Translations under genes and position numbers: made by a program | In this document: one piece after another, positions 35,487-42,690 of the stretch | Position numbering within the stretch: position 1 is the first letter of the stretch | How the letters are laid out: every line of letters begins with the position of its first letter | Assembly: GCA_902539745.1 (NCBI GenBank) | Contig: CACBKA010000002.1 | Location: forward strand, 79,093-143,092 | DNA: 64,000 nucleotides | Reading direction: 5' to 3' | From: an uncultured Pelagibacteraceae bacterium | Lineage (GTDB): Bacteria > Pseudomonadota > Alphaproteobacteria > Pelagibacterales > Pelagibacteraceae | Notes under the pieces: model-generated | The model's input: the letters and a program-made list of their open reading frames with translations, nothing else | What the model was told of the DNA's origin: nothing | Database searches by the model: none

Positions 35487-36867
35487 GTTTAACCATTTTT
35501 TTGGGATTTACAATTTTTATAAATTCTTTTTCATTTATTAAACCAGTCTTTAAAGCTTCCTCTTTTAAAGTAGTTCCATTCTTGTGAGCTCTTTTAGCGA
35601 CTTTAGCTGCATTGTCATAACCAATTTTTGGAGATAAAGCTGTAACCAGCATTAAAGAGTTGTCCAGGAGAGACTTAATTCTTTTTTTATTAGCTTTAAG
35701 ACCTCTTATGCAATACTTAGCAAAACCATTTGATGAGTCCGCCATAATGTTAATTGATTGTAAAATATTATGAATGATAAGTGGTTTAAAAACATTCAAT
35801 TCAAAATGTCCGTGCGAACCTGCCATTGTAATACCATTATGATTTCCTATAACTTTTACACAAACCATCGTTACAGCTTCACACTGGGTTGGATTTACCT
35901 TACCTGGCATTATAGAAGATCCGGGTTCGTTCTCGGGCAATATCAATTCACCATACCCTGCTCTGGGTCCAGATCCTAAAAATCTTATATCATTTGCTAT
36001 TTTCATTAAACAAACTGCTGTGGTATTCATAGTTCCAGAAAAATTTACTATTGCATCATGCGCGGCTAATGCAGCAAATTTATTTTTTGCAGGTTTAAAT
36101 GGCATTTTGGTTATTTGTTTTATCTCTTTGACTACTTTTTTGTCGAAATTTCTTCTTGTATTTAAACCAGTTCCAACAGCTGTACCTCCTTGAGCTAAAT
36201 AATAAATTTCATTCAATGCTTTTTCAATTCTCTCAATACATTTTTTAAGCTGAGAATGGTAACCAGAAAATTCCTGACCCAAAGTCAATGGAGTTGCATC
36301 TTGCAGATGAGTTCTGCCCAACTTAACTATTTTATTGAATTCATTTACTTTTTTACCTAACTCCTTTTCAAGTAATTTAAGTGACGGTAACAGCTTTTTT
36401 TTTGATTTAATCGCAATAGCAATATGCATCGCTGTAGGAAAGACATCATTTGTAGACTGTGATTTATTGACATGATCATTTGGATGAACTGGTTTTTTTG
36501 TCCCCATTTTACCACCCATTAATTGTATTGCTCTATTTGATATTACTTCGTTAACATTCATGTTAGTTTGGGTGCCAGAACCTGTTTGCCAAACTTTTAA
36601 TGGAAAATGATCATCAAGCTTGCCTTTAATAACTTCGTCAGCTGCTTTGATAATGTATTTACTAATTTTTTTATTTAGATCTTTATTCTTGGTATTAACT
36701 ATAGCGGCAGCTTTTTTTATCACTCCTATTGATTGAATCAAAATTGGTCTTACTAGAAAGTCACCAATATCAAAGTATTTATTTGATCTTTGAGTAGATG
36801 CACCCCAATACTTATCACCAGGAACTTTAATTTTCCCTAAAGAATCGAATTCAGTTCTATATTTCAT
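35479..36867 (-). CDS. fumC: Fumarate hydratase class II
   Basis: [86 protein letters not shown]. Confidence 0.97.
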   Translation of the reverse strand: MKYRTEFDSLGKIKVPGDKYWGASTQRSNKYFDIGDFLVRPILIQSIGVIKKAAAIVNTKNKDLNKKISKYIIKAADEVIKGKLDDHFPLKVWQTGSGTQTNMNVNEVISNRAIQLMGGKMGTKKPVHPNDHVNKSQSTNDVFPTAMHIAIAIKSKKKLLPSLKLLEKELGKKVNEFNKIVKLGRTHLQDATPLTLGQEFSGYHSQLKKCIERIEKALNEIYYLAQGGTAVGTGLNTRRNFDKKVVKEIKQITKMPFKPAKNKFAALAAHDAIVNFSGTMNTTAVCLMKIANDIRFLGSGPRAGYGELILPENEPGSSIMPGKVNPTQCEAVTMVCVKVIGNHNGITMAGSHGHFELNVFKPLIIHNILQSINIMADSSNGFAKYCIRGLKANKKRIKSLLDNSLMLVTALSPKIGYDNAAKVAKRAHKNGTTLKEEALKTGLINEKEFIKIVNPKKMVKPS

Positions 36868-36933
36868 TCATGTACCAAATTATATTAAACCTTAACAATT
36901 GTAAATAATTTAACAAATAACTATGGAGATTTT

Positions 36934-37305
36934 ATGACAAATTTTAATAGTGTAAAAAAATTCATGGAAGTTTTTGGGCAAGAAGTAAAGACAAAAGCTG
37001 AATTTCCATCAGAAAAAATAATTAAACTTAGGTACAATCTTATTAAGGAGGAATTGGATGAATTTGAAGAGGCGTTAAAAGATAAAAATTTAAAAGAAGT
37101 AGCAGATGCATTAACTGATATTCTATATGTTACTTATGGTGCGGGACATGCATTCGGAATTGATCTTGATAAATGTTTTGATGAAGTTCAAAGATCAAAT
37201 ATGAGTAAGCTAGGAGAAGATGGAAAACCTATTTATAATGAACATGGTAAAGTTATGAAAGGTCCCAAATATTTCCAGCCAAATCTAGGGAAATTTATAA
37301 AATAA
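36934..37305 (+). CDS. MazG/PRA-PH-like nucleotide pyrophosphohydrolase
   Basis: LRYNLIKEELDEFEEALKDKNLKEVADALTDILYVTYGAGHAFGIDLDKCFDEVQRSNMSKL matches the all-alpha NTP-PPase EExxE...D motif. Confidence 0.88.
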   Translation: MTNFNSVKKFMEVFGQEVKTKAEFPSEKIIKLRYNLIKEELDEFEEALKDKNLKEVADALTDILYVTYGAGHAFGIDLDKCFDEVQRSNMSKLGEDGKPIYNEHGKVMKGPKYFQPNLGKFIK

Positions 37306-37316
37306 TATTTTCAATG

Positions 37317-38210
37317 TCAGATAAATGCCGCACAATTTTTATGAAGTGAAGCGTGTAATTCAATTAATTTACTAAAACTTTTATTATAACCACCGCCTAG
37401 AACACCACATAAAGGTGTTTTTTTTGAGAAAAAATTTTCTATAACAATTCTATCTCTTCTATCTATTCCATTATCTGTCAGTTTTAATTTGCCTAATTTA
37501 TCATCGTAATGAACGTCAACCCCAGCAATATAAAAAACAAAATCAAAATTTATCTTGTTTAAATAGATGATATTTTTCTTTAATATTTTTAAATATTCTT
37601 CATCTTCAAGTTTATCTTCTAATTCAATATCTAAATCACTTTTTGATTTTTTTGCTGGATAATTAGACTTACAATGCATGCTAAAAGTAAAGATATTTTT
37701 ATCATTTTTAAAAATCTCTGAATTTCCATTTCCTTGATGTACGTCTAAATCTAAAATTAAAATATTTTTAATTTTTTTTTTAAATTTTAAGTAATTAGCA
37801 GCTACTGCAACATCATTAAAAACACAATAACCTGCTCCATAGTCATATGATGCGTGATGACTGCCACCTGCAGTATTACACGCAAGTTTATAATCCAATG
37901 CAAGTTTGCTCGCTAAAACAGTTCCACCAGTTGCAAGAAAGGATCTTTTAACAACGCTACTATTTATAGGAAAACCTATTTTTGTTTCTGATTTCTTATC
38001 CAAAGTTTGATTTTTAATGTGATTTATATAATTTAATGAATGTGATTTACTTAAGGTTTCAATCGAACACTTTTTAGGAATGTAAAAATTTTTTACAACT
38101 TTGTTTTTGAGAAGGTAATCTGCTAATGACGAAAATTTTTTAATTGGAAAAACGCTGTTTTCATTTATCTTAGCTACATATTCAGGATGATTTACAACAG
38201 GTAATTCCAT
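37317..38210 (-). CDS. Histone deacetylase-like amidohydrolase family protein
   Basis: AGGSHHASYDYGAGYCVFNDVAVAANYL, ILILDLDVHQGNGNSEIF, FTFSMHCKSNYP, GVLGGGY. Confidence 0.92.
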   Translation of the reverse strand: MELPVVNHPEYVAKINENSVFPIKKFSSLADYLLKNKVVKNFYIPKKCSIETLSKSHSLNYINHIKNQTLDKKSETKIGFPINSSVVKRSFLATGGTVLASKLALDYKLACNTAGGSHHASYDYGAGYCVFNDVAVAANYLKFKKKIKNILILDLDVHQGNGNSEIFKNDKNIFTFSMHCKSNYPAKKSKSDLDIELEDKLEDEEYLKILKKNIIYLNKINFDFVFYIAGVDVHYDDKLGKLKLTDNGIDRRDRIVIENFFSKKTPLCGVLGGGYNKSFSKLIELHASLHKNCAAFI

Positions 38211-38218
38211 TTTATTTT

Positions 38219-38242
38219 AGGGGCGTTCTGTTGCCAGGTGCC
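38219..38242 (-). repeat. Copy 1 of 24-bp ssrA 3'-end direct repeat (att-like), distal boundary of island
   Basis: AGGGGCGTTCTGTTGCCAGGTGCC, identical to the 3' end of the tmRNA locus at 42386. Confidence 0.93.
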
Positions 38243-38243
38243 C

Positions 38244-39056
38244 TTAACTAATTAACTTTACTAAAGCTACGTATTTAATTTTTTTTTTTTCACAATTGCT
38301 ATTCGCATCTAATCTTTTATAAAACAGCTTTAAGTCAATCACGTTATTTTTTTGTAATTCTTTTAAAGTTTCAAATCCTGCAATAGATTTATACATCTTA
38401 TCGTTTTGATTATCATCTAAAATAATATCATCTACCATTATGTATCCATTTTTATTTAAAAGTTTGATTGAGTTAATTATATCAATACAACATACAGGAT
38501 ATCCATGAGCACCATCTATCCAAATTAAATCATATTTATTATCAGAAAAAATTAATTTAACTGAATTTTTTTCACTATATTTTATATTATTGCTTTTTAA
38601 TAATACTCTATCTCTATTGTTTATAAATGTTTCTAAATTGGAATTTCTACTATAGGTATTTTTAAAATCATTTTCGCTGTGTTTTAAATCTATAGTCTCA
38701 ATTTTTGAATTTTGAAATAATTTTGACAATAGAAAAGCGTTAGCACCATCAAAAGTTCCAATTTCTAATATATTATTTATTTTCGTTTCTGGTTTTAGAG
38801 AAATTGAAGAAAAAAGCACTTCATGCTCTGATGACATTTCTCGATTCAAAAAAGCATATTTTTCTTTTATTTGGTTAAGTTTTTTTTTACCCTCAAATCT
38901 ACTTAAATTTACATTTTCAAATTTTTTATTTTGTTCTGACTCAAAAATATCTTTTTTATATCTGCTTTTTTTATAAAGAAAAATTATCTTACTTAAGATT
39001 TTGAAAGGTATTTTATGCGGAGTTTTTAAATTATGTAATATTGCATTTATCATCAT
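38244..39056 (-). CDS. Class I SAM-dependent methyltransferase (Methyltransf_24-like), cassette 1 cargo
   Basis: NNILEIGTFDGANAFLLSKLFQNSKIETIDLKH, YDLIWIDGAHGYPVCCIDIINSIKLLNKNGYIMVDDI. Start moved to ATGATG at 39056; the track's N-terminus MRFTAPGNRTPLNS is read from the att repeat. Confidence 0.85.
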   Translation of the reverse strand: MMINAILHNLKTPHKIPFKILSKIIFLYKKSRYKKDIFESEQNKKFENVNLSRFEGKKKLNQIKEKYAFLNREMSSEHEVLFSSISLKPETKINNILEIGTFDGANAFLLSKLFQNSKIETIDLKHSENDFKNTYSRNSNLETFINNRDRVLLKSNNIKYSEKNSVKLIFSDNKYDLIWIDGAHGYPVCCIDIINSIKLLNKNGYIMVDDIILDDNQNDKMYKSIAGFETLKELQKNNVIDLKLFYKRLDANSNCEKKKIKYVALVKLIS

Positions 39057-39063
39057 ACTATTG

Positions 39064-39087
39064 AGGGGCGTTCTGTTGCCAGGTGCC
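39064..39087 (-). repeat. Copy 2 of 24-bp ssrA 3'-end direct repeat (att-like)
   Basis: AGGGGCGTTCTGTTGCCAGGTGCC, perfect copy. Confidence 0.93.
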
Positions 39088-39205
39088 GTGAATCTCATTT
39101 CGTTAATCCTTGTTATATAATAATTATTTTACAACCTAAAGCCCAAAACTGGTTCTTCACTGCGTAGGTATTGCGTCAACTGCTTTATCTGTATATTGTG
39201 ATTTA

Positions 39206-40066
39206 ATGAGAAAAATATTGTCATTAATTTTTGCTTCAATTTTTTTTATGTCAGCTTCACATGCTGACCTTGAAAATAGAATATCAGAAATCATTGCAGG
39301 CTGGATACCAGGAGAAGGTATAACTGAAGTCGGAGTTGAATTAAATGATGCAGATAATGATAATATCAATTTTTCAATTCTAGGAGTTCGAAGTATAGAA
39401 AAAACTGATGATTCAAATGTTTTTACTCAATTTAGTTTAAGAAATGAGGAAAAAAATAGCTCAGGAAGATTAACTGGAAATTTAGGTTTTGGTTTAAGAG
39501 AATTAAACGAAGATCAATCTTTTATGTATGGAGCTAATGTTTTTTTAGATGCAGATATATTAGAAGGACATAAAAGATTAGGATTAGGTTTGGAAACTAA
39601 ATCGTCACTAGTGGATTTAAGCACAAATTATTATCAAGGATTAACCAGAATGAAAACAGTTGATGAAACTGAAGAAAAAGTCTTAAGTGGTTGGGACTAT
39701 AATTTAACAACGCAAGTTCCATATCATCCGTGGATTAAATTAAATCTAGAGGGATATAAATGGAAAGCTGAAAAAGCAATTACAGACTCTAAAGGAATGG
39801 TCTATGGATCTGAATTTAATATTAATCCAGTAGTACAATTTAATTTTTCTCTGAATAAATCAAGCAACGAAGGCGTTGAAGATATTTACAAAGCAGAGGT
39901 ATTATTTACTTACCCGCCAAGGGAAAATATTAGAACAATGCAAAACGGTAAATCAGATGTTGCATTTGAAAAGGATAATATGCAGGCAAAACTAACTGAA
40001 AAAGTAAGAAGAAATAATAACTTGGCAGTTGAGATTCAAGGAGCAGTTATTGTAACGAGCAAATAA
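39206..40066 (+). CDS. Inverse-autotransporter (intimin/invasin-like) beta-barrel domain protein, cassette 2
   Basis: Signal peptide (MRKILSLIFASIFFMSASHA) then GANVFLDADILEGHKRLGLGLETKSSLVDLSTNYYQGLTRMKTVDETEEKVLSGWDYNLTTQVPYHPWIKLNLEGYKWK, resembling the IAT pattern GANxFxDxxxxxxHxRxGxGxE...LsxNyY.Lt.w......E....GwDl.....P..P. Confidence 0.75.
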   Translation: MRKILSLIFASIFFMSASHADLENRISEIIAGWIPGEGITEVGVELNDADNDNINFSILGVRSIEKTDDSNVFTQFSLRNEEKNSSGRLTGNLGFGLRELNEDQSFMYGANVFLDADILEGHKRLGLGLETKSSLVDLSTNYYQGLTRMKTVDETEEKVLSGWDYNLTTQVPYHPWIKLNLEGYKWKAEKAITDSKGMVYGSEFNINPVVQFNFSLNKSSNEGVEDIYKAEVLFTYPPRENIRTMQNGKSDVAFEKDNMQAKLTEKVRRNNNLAVEIQGAVIVTSK

Positions 40067-40068
40067 TT

Positions 40069-40785
40069 ATGAAAAAAATAAAAACATTTTTAATTTCAAT
40101 TATATTTACATTTATTTTTTATAGTAATGTTGTTGCTGGAACAGGCGAAGCCACAGAGTATAAAATAAATATATTTAAGATAGAATTATGTGACAGTAGC
40201 AGTACAGCATCAGCGTGCAATGGTGCTGTTACTATTTTTGATGGTAACTCAGGCGATATTGATATTGCTAATACAACTGCTGGAGCAACTGCAGCAAGTT
40301 TAGGAAATGCATCTGCAGCAACATTTGGAATAGCGTATACTTATTTACAGATAACAATGGGTAGAGACTTTACAGTTAAAGGATCTGCGGCTGATGGTAG
40401 TGGAACTACCTGCTATACTAAAAGCAATGGATCAGCAGGAACACTTGCTAAAGGATCAGAAGACTCAGGAGATGAAGCATCGGCAACTTTGTATGCAGCT
40501 GTGAACGGAACAAGTGTTGGTGATAATTTAACTGGGTTACAGACTTTAACAGACACTTCAGGAGTTGCATCAACTATGGATGAAGATGATGAGTTTTTTC
40601 AGTACAGACAACAATTAGCAAATACATTTATTATGGAACCAGGAAATATACCAAGTGTAACTATTGCATTTGGTACTGATAATGCTGTAGGGGCTATTGA
40701 TGATATGGGAGACTCTTGTGAGACAGTTGGTGCTGCAAAAGGATTGTACGCAGCAGAACCTGATGTAACAGTCACTATAGAATAA
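40069..40785 (+). CDS. Secreted Ala/Gly/Ser/Thr-rich protein of unknown function, cassette 2
   Basis: Signal peptide (MKKIKTFLISIIFTFIFYSNVVAG); low-complexity small-residue-rich sequence, Cys-containing; 2 bp downstream of the barrel gene. Confidence 0.7.
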   Translation: MKKIKTFLISIIFTFIFYSNVVAGTGEATEYKINIFKIELCDSSSTASACNGAVTIFDGNSGDIDIANTTAGATAASLGNASAATFGIAYTYLQITMGRDFTVKGSAADGSGTTCYTKSNGSAGTLAKGSEDSGDEASATLYAAVNGTSVGDNLTGLQTLTDTSGVASTMDEDDEFFQYRQQLANTFIMEPGNIPSVTIAFGTDNAVGAIDDMGDSCETVGAAKGLYAAEPDVTVTIE

Positions 40786-40833
40786 TTATTTTACAACTCA
40801 TTGGTCTGATTGTAGCCATTTGTCTTTCGTGAC

Positions 40834-40852
40834 TGTGATCACAGTGTGATCA
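40834..40852. promoter_or_regulatory. TGTGATCACA palindrome plus GTGTGATCA; cassette-end motif, copy A
   Basis: TGTGATCACAGTGTGATCA; AGTGTGATCA starts 64 bp before copy 3 of the repeat (55 bp gap); a similar motif sits at the same distance from copy 4. Confidence 0.5.
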
Positions 40853-40906
40853 AAATTGATCCCGTATCAAATTAGTTAAGCCCGTTACCAGATTATGTAT
40901 TCAAGA

Positions 40907-40930
40907 AGGGGCGTTCTGTTGCCAGGTGCC
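40907..40930 (-). repeat. Copy 3 of 24-bp ssrA 3'-end direct repeat (att-like)
   Basis: AGGGGCGTTCTGTTGCCAGGTGCC, perfect copy. Confidence 0.93.
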
Positions 40931-40992
40931 CTTAAACTTTTAATATTATACAACAATTCTAGATCATAAAAAATGGCATTTTCTCTGCTGGG

Positions 40993-41037
40993 TGAGTCCG
41001 TATTGAGTCCGCCAGTGAGTCCAGATATGATGAGTCC
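40993..41037. promoter_or_regulatory. Four iterated TGAGTCC boxes immediately upstream of the nuclease gene
   Basis: TGAGTCC at 40993, 41004, 41016 and 41031 (spacing 11, 12, 15); last box abuts the ATG at 41038. Confidence 0.55.
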
Positions 41038-41607
41038 ATGAAATCTCTTCAGATAAAATATAATGATTTTAAGAAAAAAAATCTTTCTAAGCCTGGAATT
41101 GGAGAACTCTATGAACGCCAAATACGATACATTTACGAAAAAAATGGTTGGTTAGTTAAACCTTACGGTATTTTAAAAGGTAGATCTGATTTAGGCAGAG
41201 ATCTTCTTTGTTATAAAAAAAAACAAATTCATATCGTTCAAGCTAAGTGTTGGTCCAAAAAAAAAACTATATTCGAAAAGCATATAATGCAGTTAGCTGG
41301 AACTATCCTTCATTATATGAATAAATATAAAAAGAAGCCTAAGGGAGTATTTATAACGACCGCAAAACTTTCACCAACAGCAAAAGACTTTGTTAAAAGT
41401 CTTAATATAAAACATAGCTACATAAAATTAGATAAAAACTTCCCTATGATAAAATGCAATATTAATAAAAGGGGAAAGAAGCTGTTTTTTCTTCCTTTCG
41501 ATAAATTTTATGACCGTGTTCATATTGAAAAAAAGAAAGGCGAGTTCTATACTGATAGTATAAACGAGTGTATCAAAAAGGGATTTAAACATGTCGGAAA
41601 AAACTAA
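41038..41607 (+). CDS. Mrr-like/PD-(D/E)XK restriction endonuclease, cassette 3
   Basis: GIGELYERQIRYIYEKNGWLVKPYGILKGRSDLGRDLLCYKKKQIHIVQAKCWSKKK...KGVFITTAKLSPTAKDF: GRDL...VQAKCW matches D...QxK of the Mrr_cat family. Confidence 0.82.
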   Translation: MKSLQIKYNDFKKKNLSKPGIGELYERQIRYIYEKNGWLVKPYGILKGRSDLGRDLLCYKKKQIHIVQAKCWSKKKTIFEKHIMQLAGTILHYMNKYKKKPKGVFITTAKLSPTAKDFVKSLNIKHSYIKLDKNFPMIKCNINKRGKKLFFLPFDKFYDRVHIEKKKGEFYTDSINECIKKGFKHVGKN

Positions 41608-41929
41608 TATTCTCTATCTTTGTGTGTTAGTCGCAATAAGTGATTATAAGCTTCAGAACGAGGAGACCCATAAGATAATCAAAATCTCAAAAGAACTAAA
41701 AATTGATTTTAATGTTCATAATGCTTTTGAAGAGATACAAAATAAATTCCGAGAGGATTTTGATGCTGCTTGCAATTTTTATCTCAATAATATCACTACT
41801 CCAGAATATCGACAATTAGCTAAAAAATATCTTAAAGAAGTAGCAATGGTCGATAACGATTTAAAAGATAGAGAAGTTAGATTTCTTGTTCTTTGCAAGA
41901 AAGCTTGGGGCAGAGAAGCTTTCGATTAA
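41591..41929 (+). CDS. Small helical protein, possible TerB-like domain, cassette 3
   Basis: NILYLCVLVAISDYKLQNEETHKIIKISKELKID...VAMVDNDLKDREVRFLVLCKKAWG resembles the repeated acidic/helical TerB pattern; overlaps the nuclease gene by 17 nt. Confidence 0.5.
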   Translation: MSEKTNILYLCVLVAISDYKLQNEETHKIIKISKELKIDFNVHNAFEEIQNKFREDFDAACNFYLNNITTPEYRQLAKKYLKEVAMVDNDLKDREVRFLVLCKKAWGREAFD

Positions 41930-42288
41930 TGAAAAAACTTTTAGCGATCGTGGTTCTGGGTTTATTAACAAACAATACTGTTAATGCTGATGAAACATTT
42001 CTTTCTTGTACTTCTGATAGCGGAGGATCAATAACTTTATCATTTGATACTAAAACAAAAATTGGCAAAGAATATGTTGGGGGAGACTCAAAAATAATCT
42101 ACGATTTAAATATCTCGGATGCGAACTTGTTATTTCAAAGATTTTATGAGGGAAGTTTTATTCGAGGATGGAATATTGATAGATATTCTGGCAACGCAAC
42201 ATTAAACAGCACCTTTAACTCTGATCCAAACGATAAAAGTATTAGATCTTATGAATATAATTGTAGGCGAGGCTCGAAAATATTTTAA
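41929..42288 (+). CDS. Small exported protein of unknown function, cassette 3
   Basis: Signal peptide MKKLLAIVVLGLLTNNTVNA; start ATG at 41929 overlaps the upstream stop (TAATG). Confidence 0.65.
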   Translation: MKKLLAIVVLGLLTNNTVNADETFLSCTSDSGGSITLSFDTKTKIGKEYVGGDSKIIYDLNISDANLLFQRFYEGSFIRGWNIDRYSGNATLNSTFNSDPNDKSIRSYEYNCRRGSKIF

Positions 42289-42320
42289 ATTCCCCCCGCG
42301 TACTAAACTTGTCTTTGTTC

Positions 42321-42340
42321 AGTGTGATCATATTGTGATC
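42321..42340. promoter_or_regulatory. Cassette-end motif, copy B (AGTGTGATCATATTGTGATC)
   Basis: AGTGTGATCA at 42321-42330 preceded by GTCTTT, 56-bp gap to copy 4 of the repeat. Confidence 0.5.
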
Positions 42341-42385
42341 TAATTAAAAAAAGTTGTGAATTAATAAGTGTTAACGCCAATACGC

Positions 42386-42409
42386 AGGGGCGTTCTGTTG
42401 CCAGGTGCC
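42386..42409 (-). repeat. Copy 4 of 24-bp direct repeat, at the intact ssrA 3' end
   Basis: AGGGGCGTTCTGTTGCCAGGTGCC; minus strand GGGGCACCTGGCAACAGAACGCCCC can form a terminal stem-loop. Confidence 0.93.
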
Positions 42410-42645
42410 CCAAACCCCGTTTACTTAATTAACAAAGTTAATTAAGCAGCAAGTGCAAATTTATCATTTGCATTTATAATTAGCCCGTTACGTCGGAACC
42501 ATCTCGAACGAAAGAATAGCTTTTAGACACTCGTCGATTCTGATTCACCCCCATAAGTTGTAAATGGTGGAGGTGGTGGGTACTGCCCCCACGTCCGCAA
42601 TGTTTATTACGAAACTCGTTTATCGTCATAGTTGGAAAACCAACA
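42387..42645 (-). ncRNA. ssrA: tmRNA, two-piece/circularly permuted (alphaproteobacterial type)
   Basis: Minus strand: acceptor piece GGACGTGGGGGCAGTACCCACCACCTCCACCA (T-arm and CCA), then intervening segment, then GGGGGTGAATCAGAATCGACGAG (tRNA-like 5' half), tag ORF GCA AAT GAT AAA TTT GCA CTT GCT GCT TAA (ANDKFALAA, 42471-42442), hairpin CTTAATTAAC-TTT-GTTAATTAAG, terminal hairpin. 5' end approximate. Confidence 0.95.
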
Positions 42646-42690
42646 GATATAATATAAAATCAAAAAATAAAGATTCAATAAATATTTCAA

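Noticed and set aside
37317-38210. HDAC-like gene as a fourth cassette
   Set aside because: No further repeat copy was found upstream of it (between fumC/mazG and this gene), so the simplest reading places it in the flanking chromosome.
40885-41121. 78-aa minus-strand ORF containing …SLRAPGNRTPLLEYIIW
   Set aside because: The APGNRTPL peptide is the translated 24-bp ssrA repeat; the same peptide appears in the spurious N-terminal extension of the 38244-39098 ORF. Overlaps the nuclease gene and has no independent support.
38219-42409. CRISPR array interpretation of the four direct repeats
   Set aside because: Spacing is 0.8-1.8 kb, intervals contain genes, and the repeat is the ssrA 3' end; no short regular spacers or cas genes.
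38219-42409. Insertion sequence or prophage interpretation of the island
   Set aside because: No transposase, integrase, terminal inverted repeats or phage structural genes are visible; repeats are direct and correspond to a tmRNA 3' end.
38219-42409. Classical integron (attC array)
   Set aside because: The repeat is short, perfectly conserved and derived from ssrA rather than attC-like with imperfect inverted arms, and no intI is seen. 'Integron-like' is used only as an analogy.
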